NCBI GenBank assembly: GCA_002474405.1
Contig: DLQW01000066.1
Span: 1-8,272 of the forward strand
Direction: 5' to 3'
DNA from: Christensenella sp. UBA7597
Lineage (GTDB): Bacteria; Bacillota; Clostridia; Christensenellales; Borkfalkiaceae
DNA: 8,272 nt
Position 1 is the first letter of the stretch. Each line of letters opens with the position of its first letter. Below the pieces are notes generated by a model. That model did not search any database. It was not told the DNA's origin and was given only the letters and a program-made list of their open reading frames with translations. This document shows positions 1 to 8,272 of this stretch, piece by piece. A program made the translations under genes and the position numbers.

Positions 1-101
1 GTTTTAATACAGGTCAAGGCGATAACTTCGCCCATTTTCTGTATGTTTTCTGCCGAGATAACCATATTGTTATCCAAAATGCCTTTGTTTACTTCTTTCA
101 T
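1..101 (-). CDS. Unrecognised protein, N-terminal 33 residues only
   Basis: This is the 5' end of a minus-strand gene cut by the left edge of the window. An ATG at 101-99 is preceded by a good GGAGG ribosome binding site (complement of 111-115) at a spacing of 9 nt, and the frame stays open to the edge. The visible part begins MKEVNKGILDNNMVISAEN and ends at a Cys-Ile-Lys. It shows no signal peptide or membrane segment and reads like a small soluble protein. I do not recognise the family. It is divergent from the truncated recombinase, so it may belong to the same mobile-element remnant, but that is inference from position only. Confidence 0.6.
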   Translation of the reverse strand, partial: MKEVNKGILDNNMVISAENIQKMGEVIALTCIK

Positions 102-157
102 TGTATTTTACCTCCGATTTACTTCGCCTTTCGGCAAAAACGGTGGTAGCACCGGGA

Positions 158-192
158 AAAGTCGCAATAACAATGTGAGTTAAAGTCGCAAT
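158..192. repeat. Tandem 11-bp direct repeat AAAGTCGCAAT
   Basis: AAAGTCGCAAT occurs exactly at 158-168 and again at 182-192, 24 bp apart start to start. The pair lies upstream of the minus-strand gene that starts at 101, where an operator pair could sit. No convincing promoter was found around it, so a regulatory role is only a possibility. Confidence 0.5.
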
Positions 193-194
193 GA

Positions 195-278
195 CGGAAG
201 TCAACGACAAGCAAAAAATTTTACGTTATAGTTGGTAATTTCAAAGTTTTCGGTAAAAATTTTTGCCGTTGACTTCCG
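195..278. repeat. Imperfect inverted repeat, arms of 24-28 nt
   Basis: CGGAAGTCAACG at 195-206 is the perfect reverse complement of CGTTGACTTCCG at 267-278. The symmetry continues inward: GCAAAAAATTTT at 211-222 matches AAAAATTTTTGC at 255-266 with one mismatch, after a 4-nt difference between the arms. The AT-rich centre (223-254) is about 32 nt. It could be a cruciform or hairpin, a recombinase or regulator site, or the end of a small element. It lies exactly where the N-terminal half of the recombinase gene should be. Confidence 0.6.
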
Positions 279-358
279 CTTTTCACTGTGCTACAACCGC
301 AGACGGAAGGCGATAAATCGGACGGCAAATTAAAAAGTGCCCATATTTTTATGTTACA

Positions 359-1663
359 GTGTACAAATTCGATCGTTTCGGCAGAAACCGCTACGAAACG
401 GCGATACATAAAAAAGAACTCAAAGACAACGGCGTGAAAGTCGTTTCCGCCACGGAGTATCTTCCCGATACACCCGAAGCGATTATCTTTGAAAGTATGC
501 TTGAAGGCTATGCCGAATATTATAGCGCGGAACTTTCGCAAAAGATTCGCCGCGGCAATAACGAAAGTCGGCGCAAAGGCAATCTTACGGGCGGACGCGT
601 GCTGTACGGCTACAAAAACGTGAATAAAAAAGCCGTCGTCGTGGAAGAAGAAGCCGAGGTCGTGCGATACATTTTCAGCGAATACGCCCTCGGCACTTAC
701 GTGAAAGATATTATCAAAAATCTTACGAAACGCGGAGTGTATTACGGAAAGCACCCGTTTTGCAGAAGTACGGTATACCGAATCTTAAAAAACGAACGCT
801 ATTCGGGAGTTTATAAATTTAACGGCGAAACGTTCGATAATATTTATCCGCAAATCGTGCCGCCGGAAATTTACGAAATCGTGCGTAAAAAAGTAAGCGA
901 TAATAAATACGGAAAAACCAGTGAAAACGTTGAATATTTATTGAAAAATAAAATTATCTGCGGTTATTGCGGAAAATCAATCGTCGGTGAAAACGGAACG
1001 GCGCATACCGGAAAACGAATGTACTATTATAAATGCGGCGGAAGAAAAAATTCTAAAAACGGTTGTAATAAGCAAACGATTCGCAAAGATCTGCTTGAAA
1101 AACTTGTGCTTGACGGCATTATCGAAGAAATGAAAAAGCCCGGAATTATGAACGGACTGATAGCCGAATTGCTACGAATACAACAAGAAAACAGCAAAGT
1201 CAATTCGGCTGTTTTGATACTGCAAAAAGAACAAAAATCAAACGCCGCCGCCATTGATAATTTACTGCAAGCCATAGAGCAAGGCGGTACGGCGGCAAGC
1301 GCGATGAAACGTTTGCGGGAACTCGAAAGCAGACAAAACGACTTAGAAGAACAAATCGCAATAGAAAAAAGCAAATCCGAAATCGCGTTGACGGAATTTC
1401 AGATACGGCAATTTTACGAAGAAGCACTACGGAGTACACCAAAAATGCTGATCAACGCGCTTGTGAAAAAAATCATTTTGTTCGACGATAAAATGCAGAT
1501 TATATTCAATTCGCCGCTGAAAAATGCGGAAAGCGAAATAATGAAAGTAAGTCCCGAATACCGGGGCTTTTCTTTTGCGAAAAAACAGATACATATTCGT
1601 TATAAAGTGCCGCAACGCGCCGATCCCGTCAATTTTAACTTCGAGATTATTCTGATGATATAA
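359..1663 (+). CDS. Large serine recombinase, N-terminally truncated (catalytic Ser missing; probable pseudogene)
   Basis: Large serine recombinases cut and rejoin DNA at attachment sites to integrate or excise mobile elements. The protein opens inside the catalytic domain at VYKFDRFGRNRYE, which keeps the conserved D-R-x-x-R (residues 5, 6 and 9 counted from the GTG). The upstream roughly 60-70 residues that carry the nucleophilic Ser and early Arg residues are absent. The long E helix follows (about 40-70), then the recombinase DNA-binding domain (about 75-180), a zinc ribbon with Cys201, Cys204, Cys226 and Cys236, a coiled coil (about 265-350) and a short C-terminal tail. The GTG at 359 has no ribosome binding site. 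The frame is open only back to 317, after a TAA at 314. Residues read across that stop (DGRR, then IGRQIKKCPYFYVTVYK) still loosely resemble the family, suggesting a decayed 5' end. The remaining frame is intact, so the loss looks recent. Family assignment is firm; activity is very unlikely. Confidence 0.9.
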   Translation: MYKFDRFGRNRYETAIHKKELKDNGVKVVSATEYLPDTPEAIIFESMLEGYAEYYSAELSQKIRRGNNESRRKGNLTGGRVLYGYKNVNKKAVVVEEEAEVVRYIFSEYALGTYVKDIIKNLTKRGVYYGKHPFCRSTVYRILKNERYSGVYKFNGETFDNIYPQIVPPEIYEIVRKKVSDNKYGKTSENVEYLLKNKIICGYCGKSIVGENGTAHTGKRMYYYKCGGRKNSKNGCNKQTIRKDLLEKLVLDGIIEEMKKPGIMNGLIAELLRIQQENSKVNSAVLILQKEQKSNAAAIDNLLQAIEQGGTAASAMKRLRELESRQNDLEEQIAIEKSKSEIALTEFQIRQFYEEALRSTPKMLINALVKKIILFDDKMQIIFNSPLKNAESEIMKVSPEYRGFSFAKKQIHIRYKVPQRADPVNFNFEIILMI

Positions 1664-1729
1664 CGATGAAAAGCGGCTACTTCAACGCATTTAAGCGCGA
1701 AAAAACACAAAAATAAACGAAAACAACAC

Positions 1730-1780
1730 AAAAAAAAACCTGAAACGCTACGTTTAAGTAGTTCGTTTTAGGTTCTTTTT
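1730..1780. terminator. Bidirectional intrinsic terminator between recombinase and tRNA operon
   Basis: The outer stem pairs 1737-1747 with 1764-1774 (one mismatch). The inner stem pairs CTAC 1748-1751 with GTAG 1758-1761 around a 6-nt loop. On the minus strand the stem runs into a nine-T tract (A-run 1730-1738), ideally placed just after the tRNA-Tyr 3' end. On the plus strand it is followed by CTTTTT, so it can also end the recombinase transcript. Confidence 0.8.
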
Positions 1781-1864
1781 GGTGGACAGAGGTGGATTCG
1801 AACCACCGAAGTCGAAGACGTCAGATTTACAGTCTGATCCATTTGGCCGCTCTGGAATCTGTCC
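1780..1864 (-). tRNA. tRNA-Tyr (GUA)
   Basis: The minus strand folds as a class II tRNA of 85 nt. The acceptor stem is GGACAGA/TCTGTCC, with discriminator A and an encoded CCA. The anticodon loop reads CTGTAAA (anticodon GTA), there is a long variable arm, and the T-loop is GGTTCGAATCC. It is the last gene of the four-tRNA operon and lies just before the terminator. A 34-nt spacer (1865-1898) separates it from tRNA-Thr, much longer than the other spacers. Confidence 0.97.
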
Positions 1865-1898
1865 GATTAAACGTTGTGCTTTCAAGCTGTGCTGCGGG

Positions 1899-1974
1899 TG
1901 GAGCCGGCGATTGGAATCGAACCCACAACCTGCTGATTACAAATCAGCTGCTCTGCCTATTGAGCTACGCCGGC
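1899..1974 (-). tRNA. tRNA-Thr (UGU)
   Basis: This is a 76-nt minus-strand cloverleaf with encoded CCA. The acceptor stem is GCCGGCG/CGCCGGC, the D-arm starts TAGCTCAATAGGCAGAGC, the anticodon stem-loop centres on TTTGTAA (anticodon TGT), and the T-loop is GGGTTCGATTCC. It lies only 4 nt after tRNA-Phe, so the two must be released by processing of a common precursor. Confidence 0.97.
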
Positions 1975-1978
1975 ATTC

Positions 1979-2054
1979 TGGTGCCTCAAGGTGGAATCGA
2001 ACCGCCGACAGAGGGATTTTCAGTCCCTTGCTCTACCGACTGAGCTATCGAGGC
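1979..2054 (-). tRNA. tRNA-Phe (GAA)
   Basis: This is a 76-nt minus-strand cloverleaf with encoded CCA and discriminator A. The acceptor stem GCCTCGA/TTGAGGC includes one G-U pair. The anticodon loop reads CTGAAAA (anticodon GAA), and the T-loop is GGTTCGATTCC. It is separated by 3 nt from tRNA-Asp and by 4 nt from tRNA-Thr. Confidence 0.97.
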
Positions 2055-2057
2055 ATC

Positions 2058-2134
2058 TGGCGACCCAAACGAGGCTCGAACTCGTGACCTCCAGCGTGAC
2101 AGGCTGGCGCTCTAACCAACTGAGCTATTGGGCC
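2058..2134 (-). tRNA. tRNA-Asp (GUC)
   Basis: This is a 77-nt minus-strand cloverleaf with encoded CCA and discriminator G. The acceptor stem is GGCCCAA/TTGGGTC (one G-U pair), the D-arm is TAGCTCAGTTGGTTAGAGC, the anticodon loop is CTGTCAC (anticodon GTC), and the T-loop is GAGTTCGAGCC. It is the first gene of the tRNA operon, about 30 nt downstream of the predicted start of transcription. Confidence 0.97.
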
Positions 2135-2172
2135 GTAGCGACAAAGCATACTCTTTCGCACAACGCCTAACT

Positions 2173-2201
2173 ATAATAAGATATTTTTTCTTTTTTGTCA
2201 A
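2173..2201 (-). promoter_or_regulatory. Strong sigma-A promoter of the tRNA operon
   Basis: On the minus strand a perfect -35 TTGACA (complement of 2196-2201) is followed by a 17-bp A-rich spacer and a -10 TATTAT (complement of 2173-2178). The predicted start is near 2166. It is correctly placed for the Asp-Phe-Thr-Tyr array. Confidence 0.9.
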
Positions 2202-2301
2202 GCGTTTTTTGCGATTCTTGCAAAGATTATCGAAAAAAATTTTTACAACGCCTTAAAAACAATAATTTTGAAAAGGAATTTTCTTTTTTACAGCGTTTTA
2301 T

Positions 2302-2330
2302 TTGACTTTTCCTCAAAAAACGGCTATACT
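2302..2330 (+). promoter_or_regulatory. Sigma-A promoter of the structured leader and membrane-protein gene
   Basis: The -35 TTGACT (2302-2307), a 17-bp spacer and the -10 TATACT (2325-2330) place the transcription start at about 2337. That is exactly where the first strand of the leader's closing helix begins. It is back to back with the tRNA operon promoter, about 100 bp away. Confidence 0.85.
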
Positions 2331-2336
2331 GAAATA

Positions 2337-2527
2337 GCCAAACAAACTTCACAGAAAAACACGGCGAGAAAAATTTTTCGCTCTTATTTTCGTTAGTTTA
2401 AATTCAGTAAAAGCGCGGATTAGCTAACGGATAGTGAGACATTTTTCACGCTGTGCAGGTTTGTTTGGCGACAATCGAGGTTCGCGTTTTTCGGTGCGTT
2501 GACTTCGGTTGGCGCACTTTTTTATTT
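2337..2527 (+). ncRNA. Structured leader RNA with terminator/antiterminator switch, family unknown
   Basis: The sequence from the predicted start of transcription can fold into a closed multi-branch structure. The closing helix pairs GCCAAACAAAC (2337-2347) with GTTTGTTTGGC (2459-2469), a perfect 11 bp. It continues as CACAG (2350-2354) with CTGTG (2451-2455). Inside are three hairpins: 2364-2381 (7 bp), 2391-2429 (CGTTAG/CTAACG plus AATTC/GGATT), and 2434-2449 (6 bp). Downstream, 2472-2482 can pair over 11 positions (three G-U) with 2501-2511. This is mutually exclusive with the terminator hairpin at 2494-2517. The layout (aptamer-like fold, antiterminator, terminator, ribosome binding site) is that of a riboswitch or other transcription-attenuation leader. 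It could instead be a free small RNA ending at the terminator. I see no hallmarks of T-box, cobalamin, c-di-GMP or 6S RNA. Folding was done by eye. Confidence 0.55.
2494..2527 (+). terminator. Intrinsic terminator within the leader of the 2542 gene
   Basis: A 10-bp stem pairs 2494-2503 with 2508-2517 around a UUCG tetraloop and is followed by TTTTTTATTT. The U-run abuts the ribosome binding site AAGGAGG (2528-2534), so termination here would stop transcription just before the downstream gene. The 3' part of its left arm, its loop and the start of its right arm are shared with an alternative pairing to 2472-2482. Confidence 0.85.
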
Positions 2528-2541
2528 AAGGAGGATTCAAT

Positions 2542-3246
2542 ATGTCGCCCGAACACACCCATGCACAGCAACCCTTACCGGAACAAAAGAAAACACGTAT
2601 ACGAAGAATCGTATTTTTTACCGTCTTTTTTCTGACGTTACTTTGGCTTTTTATTTATATCGTAAAGCCTGCAAAAGTCGAAAACGGCAGCATCTCCCCC
2701 ACCTATTACTCTTCGCTGAACCAGACGTCTTGCGAAATTCAAATTGAATGCAATCGCGATGTTTATGGCGCAACGGCGGAAATCAGCTTTCTCGAAGCAA
2801 AAAACTTAACCTATGCGATAGCTACTAAAACCGTGAAATTGTACGGACGAGGCAAGACGTTGACTGCTTACATAACCGACATTCCTGGCAACGTTAAAGA
2901 TTTCAGAATCAAAAGCATCAGTATTCAAAAAGACAACGAAAGCAGCCTGTTTATTATTTGCTTCGCTTGCTTTCCGGCTCTCTTGTTTTTTATTTCCGCA
3001 CTGCTTTTATCTTGTAACGTGTACTTTTACAACGACAAAAAAATTGTGGTGTATGCGGGGTGGTATCATCACTATATCCTTGTCGACGGTGAAAAATACG
3101 ACGAACACAACACTATTACGGCTTTCACGCCCATCATTCTTTCCGCCACGCTTGACGACGGAAGCGAAATAAAAGCCACTATTTCGCTCACCAACCGCAT
3201 CGCGCTGAAAATTAACGGAAAACTTTATCAAAAAAGCAAAAACTAA
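2542..3246 (+). CDS. Unrecognised two-TM membrane protein with a small C-terminal beta-rich domain
   Basis: I do not recognise a named family for this 234-residue protein. The start is well supported: AAGGAGG at 2528-2534, 7 nt before the ATG. A hydrophilic, basic N-terminus (about 1-22) precedes a transmembrane helix at about 23-41. A mostly polar segment of about 93 residues with several beta-like stretches follows (42-134), then a second transmembrane helix at about 136-160. The basic flanks (KKTRIRR before TM1, NDKK after TM2) predict both ends in the cytoplasm and the middle segment outside. The C-terminal part (about 164-234) contains aromatic and beta motifs such as VYAGWYHHYILVDGE, DEHNTITAFTPI and LDDGSEIKATISLTNR. 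These read as a compact conserved-looking domain that I recall from hypothetical proteins of Firmicutes, without a known function. Expression probably depends on read-through of the leader terminator. No partner gene is adjacent. Confidence 0.85.
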   Translation: MSPEHTHAQQPLPEQKKTRIRRIVFFTVFFLTLLWLFIYIVKPAKVENGSISPTYYSSLNQTSCEIQIECNRDVYGATAEISFLEAKNLTYAIATKTVKLYGRGKTLTAYITDIPGNVKDFRIKSISIQKDNESSLFIICFACFPALLFFISALLLSCNVYFYNDKKIVVYAGWYHHYILVDGEKYDEHNTITAFTPIILSATLDDGSEIKATISLTNRIALKINGKLYQKSKN

Positions 3247-3333
3247 TCGAATGTTTCCCGAACATATTCCGTACAAACAGAAATTTTTTGCGCTATAATT
3301 TACCGCTCCCGCCTCGTTGCAACAAATACACTC

Positions 3334-3380
3334 AAAAACGCCTGCGCGCCGTACTTTTTACGGCAACCGCAAGCGTTTTT
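3334..3380. terminator. Bidirectional hairpin terminator between convergent genes
   Basis: AAAAACGC (3334-3341) pairs with GCGTTTTT (3373-3380). TGCG (3343-3346) pairs with CGCA (3368-3371), and GCCGTA (3348-3353) with TACGGC (3359-3364), closing a 5-nt loop. The outer A/T ends supply a short U-tract in either direction. It lies between the stop of the membrane-protein gene and the stop of the convergent dehydrogenase gene and can serve both. Confidence 0.65.
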
Positions 3381-3429
3381 ATCTATTTCCTTTTAAATTT
3401 TCCGATGTATTTGTATCCGATGCCGGAAG

Positions 3430-4383
3430 TTATTTCACCTCATATTCGCTTTCGCCGCCGCGAATCAGCTGCACCAGCCCTTCAACGCTGCGTTCCACCA
3501 GCGTTTCCATCGAATACGCCGTGTAAAAGCCCATATGCTGCGTTAAAATAACGTTCGGAAATTGCCGCAGGTACGCCATGTCGCGGTTCTGCAGAATATC
3601 GTCCGTCTTATTTTCGTGATAAATGCCGCGCTCGCCTTTGAAAACGTCCATGGCAAGCACGCCGATTTTCTTGCTTTCCACGCCTTCGATAATCGACGGC
3701 ACGTCGAAAATATCTCCCGAAGCCGTATTCACAAGCACCACGCCCTCGCGCATTTTCGCAAGCGTTTCTCTGTCCACGCGGTATTTTTCCGGGTTTTTCA
3801 GCTTCGCGGGATAAATGATCACCTCGCTTTCCGCATAAAAATCATCCAGATTTCCGCCGTCGTCCTCGCCGTGCACCTGCACGCTGCACCCGATGCCCCG
3901 CAATATCTCCGTAAGCCGCTTCGCCGCCTCGCCTTCGCCCACGACGCCGATTTTTTTCTGCGCCAGAATCTCGCCCTTCAGCGTGTCGATCGAATAATCG
4001 TTTACCTGTTGCAGCCAGATGGCGCGCTTATATTTTCTCAGCGCCACCAGCGCAAGCATCAGCGTAAATTCCGCCACGGCGTCCGGCGGGAACGTAGAAC
4101 GGCACACACGGATATTGTACCGTTTCGCCGCTTCGTAATCCACGGCGGTTTCTTCGTCGCGCACGGAAAGGAATTTCACGCCGTAAGAAGCAAGCGTTTT
4201 CATGGTTTCTTCGCCGAGCACGTCGTTGCCGTACAGAGAAACGCCGTCGCAACATTCGCACAAAGCCGAGTTTTTCGGCGAAAAAATTTCTCTGCTTCGC
4301 ACGCTTTCAAAAATGTACTGCCGCTGCAAAGCCGAAAGTTTTGTTACTTCGTCCTCCCACAACCCGTAAAAAGCAAGCTTCAT
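3430..4383 (-). CDS. D-2-hydroxyacid dehydrogenase (D-LDH/VanH-like) homologue lacking the catalytic Arg
   Basis: The D-isomer-specific 2-hydroxyacid dehydrogenase family reduces 2-keto acids to D-2-hydroxy acids with NAD(P)H in the cytoplasm. I chose the ATG at 4383 (317 residues) because GAGGTG lies about 8 nt before it; an in-frame ATG at 4428 has no such signal. Family features are the conserved stretch DAVAEFTLMLALVALRKYKR (101-120), a Rossmann motif at 146-154, the catalytic Glu in DVFKGERG (Glu251) and the catalytic His in LTQHMGFYT (His283). The C-terminal half resembles D-lactate dehydrogenase and VanH. Three key positions differ from the family. The catalytic Arg of the N-T-A-R-G motif is Ser222 (NTASGD). 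The third Gly of GxGxxG is Ala154. The substrate-loop Gly after Arg75 is Glu78. The frame is clean, so this is a divergent, possibly inactive or repurposed member rather than a decayed gene. It appears monocistronic, with its own promoter. Family confidence is high and substrate unknown. Confidence 0.88.
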   Translation of the reverse strand: MKLAFYGLWEDEVTKLSALQRQYIFESVRSREIFSPKNSALCECCDGVSLYGNDVLGEETMKTLASYGVKFLSVRDEETAVDYEAAKRYNIRVCRSTFPPDAVAEFTLMLALVALRKYKRAIWLQQVNDYSIDTLKGEILAQKKIGVVGEGEAAKRLTEILRGIGCSVQVHGEDDGGNLDDFYAESEVIIYPAKLKNPEKYRVDRETLAKMREGVVLVNTASGDIFDVPSIIEGVESKKIGVLAMDVFKGERGIYHENKTDDILQNRDMAYLRQFPNVILTQHMGFYTAYSMETLVERSVEGLVQLIRGGESEYEVK

Positions 4384-4446
4384 ATCGTTCACCTCGGAAA
4401 TTGATTTTTTCTTTCTTCCGTATACCAATCCCCCAGTATACTTTAT

Positions 4447-4475
4447 ATTTTACCCGATTCCGCGTAAAAAAACAA
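4447..4475 (-). promoter_or_regulatory. Predicted promoter of the dehydrogenase gene
   Basis: On the minus strand TTGTTT (complement of 4470-4475), a 17-bp spacer and TAAAAT (complement of 4447-4452) form a plausible sigma-A promoter. The predicted start is near 4440 and leaves a leader of about 57 nt before the ATG at 4383. No other good candidate was seen in the spacer. Confidence 0.6.
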
Positions 4476-4576
4476 GCGTTTGCCCCCTCTCTTCCTGTCA
4501 TTTTTTGCCTGTTTTACAAAAATTTTTTATCGCCGCGCTTCAAAACGAATGCTATTCCCGACTTGTTCGCGTTCTC

Positions 4577-4653
4577 TGTTATAATATCCGTGCTTTTTAA
4601 AAGAAGAAAATTATGCGCAACCTTGACATTAACACCGATTAAAGTGTTATAAC
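4577..4653 (+). promoter_or_regulatory. Two predicted plus-strand promoters with an operator-like inverted repeat
   Basis: TGTTATAAT at 4577-4585 is a perfect extended -10 element. Downstream, TTGACA (4623-4628) and an extended -10 TGTTATAAC (4645-4653) form a second promoter, although its 19-bp spacer is long. TAACAC (4630-4635) and GTGTTA (4644-4649) make a 6-bp inverted repeat between its -35 and -10, where a repressor could bind. Both face the 3' end of rpoC, with no plus-strand gene downstream. Confidence 0.4.
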
Positions 4654-4659
4654 GAAATC

Positions 4660-4757
4660 CGCCAACGTGTTCAGCCCCGTATCTTCCACGGAATGCGGGA
4701 GCCATTTTACGAAAAATCACCGAGTTCCGAAAACGAAACTCGGTGAAGTCGTTTTAT
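4660..4757 (+). ncRNA. Candidate small RNA between the dehydrogenase gene and rpoC
   Basis: A transcript from the second plus-strand promoter would begin near 4660. It would contain a hairpin pairing CCCGTAT (4676-4682) with ATGCGGG (4693-4699) and end after the hairpin 4717-4746 followed by AGTCGTTTTATT. No credible protein is encoded; the only nearby start (4613) reads nine codons. The plus-strand U-tract is weak, so read-through antisense to the rpoC 3' end is possible. This rests on promoter and hairpin patterns only. Confidence 0.25.
4712..4746 (-). terminator. Intrinsic terminator of rpoC
   Basis: On the minus strand a perfect 10-bp stem (4737-4746 with 4717-4726) closes a 10-nt loop and runs straight into TTTTT (A-run 4712-4716). 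It lies about 25 nt past the rpoC stop codon, so rpoC is the last gene of its transcript. Confidence 0.9.
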
Positions 4758-4770
4758 TGTAAAGCCCGGA

Positions 4771-8272
<3,502 letters not shown>

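Noticed and set aside
269..297. TTGACT-17-TACAAC as a promoter for the truncated recombinase
   Set aside because: The -10 is poor, the -35 is part of the inverted repeat, and no ribosome binding site precedes the only start codon, so productive expression is doubtful.
1779..2087. Plus-strand open frames across 1779-2087
   Set aside because: They are spurious translations of the complement of four tRNA genes.
2497..2506. Recurrence of CGTTGACTTC, also the core of the inverted repeat at 195-278
   Set aside because: This copy is explained by the terminator stem and tetraloop, and a shared 10-mer alone is weak evidence for a common site.
2337..2527. 6S RNA or a T-box as the identity of the leader
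   Set aside because: 6S RNA is a single rod with paired ends, whereas here the closing helix ends at 2469 and encloses three hairpins. The conserved T-box sequence (UGGNACCGCG) is absent.
3294..3299. TATAAT on the plus strand
   Set aside because: There is no acceptable -35 at 16-18 bp (GTACAA at best), no gene downstream on that strand, and the region is simply AT-rich.
3562..4404. A 280-codon plus-strand open frame opposite the dehydrogenase gene
   Set aside because: It is a shadow of the minus-strand gene, which has clear family motifs, a ribosome binding site and a promoter. The antisense product has biased, low-complexity composition.

Overview
The window looks like chromosomal DNA from a low-to-moderate GC member of the Clostridia (Firmicutes). 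This rests on the RpoC sequence, a Clostridia-type large serine recombinase, a VanH/D-LDH-like dehydrogenase, strong AGGAGG-type ribosome binding sites, and sigma-A promoters of the TTGACA-17-TATAAT type. I cannot name a genus from sequence alone.

Layout from left to right. Positions 1-101 hold the 5' end of an unrecognised minus-strand gene. Positions 102-358 carry tandem and inverted repeats. They lead into a large serine recombinase (359-1663, +) that lacks the N-terminal half of its catalytic domain, including the nucleophilic serine, so it is probably the relic of a mobile element. A bidirectional terminator (1730-1780) separates it from a compact minus-strand tRNA operon. In transcription order that operon reads Asp(GUC), Phe(GAA), Thr(UGU), Tyr(GUA), all with encoded CCA, driven by a near-consensus promoter (2173-2201).

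A second strong promoter (2302-2330) points the other way. It produces a leader of about 205 nt that can fold into a closed multi-branch structure, followed by competing antiterminator and terminator hairpins, and then the ribosome binding site of an unrecognised two-TM protein (2542-3246). This riboswitch-like leader matches no RNA family I know and is the best candidate here for something undescribed.

A hairpin terminator (3334-3380) lies between that gene and a convergent minus-strand D-2-hydroxyacid dehydrogenase homologue (3430-4383). This protein has lost the catalytic arginine and departs from family consensus at two other key glycines. The spacer 4384-4770 contains its promoter, a candidate plus-strand small RNA and the rpoC terminator. 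The rest (4771-8272, -) is rpoC, complete at its C-terminus and running off the right edge.

Codon usage in rpoC changes abruptly near 7680-7755. The outer roughly 500 bp use only CTG for Leu and only AAG for Lys, while the remainder uses mixed codons like the rest of the window. This indicates either an assembly chimera near a contig end or recombination within the gene. Apart from the tRNA operon and the RNA leader with its membrane-protein gene, the genes appear to be separate transcription units.
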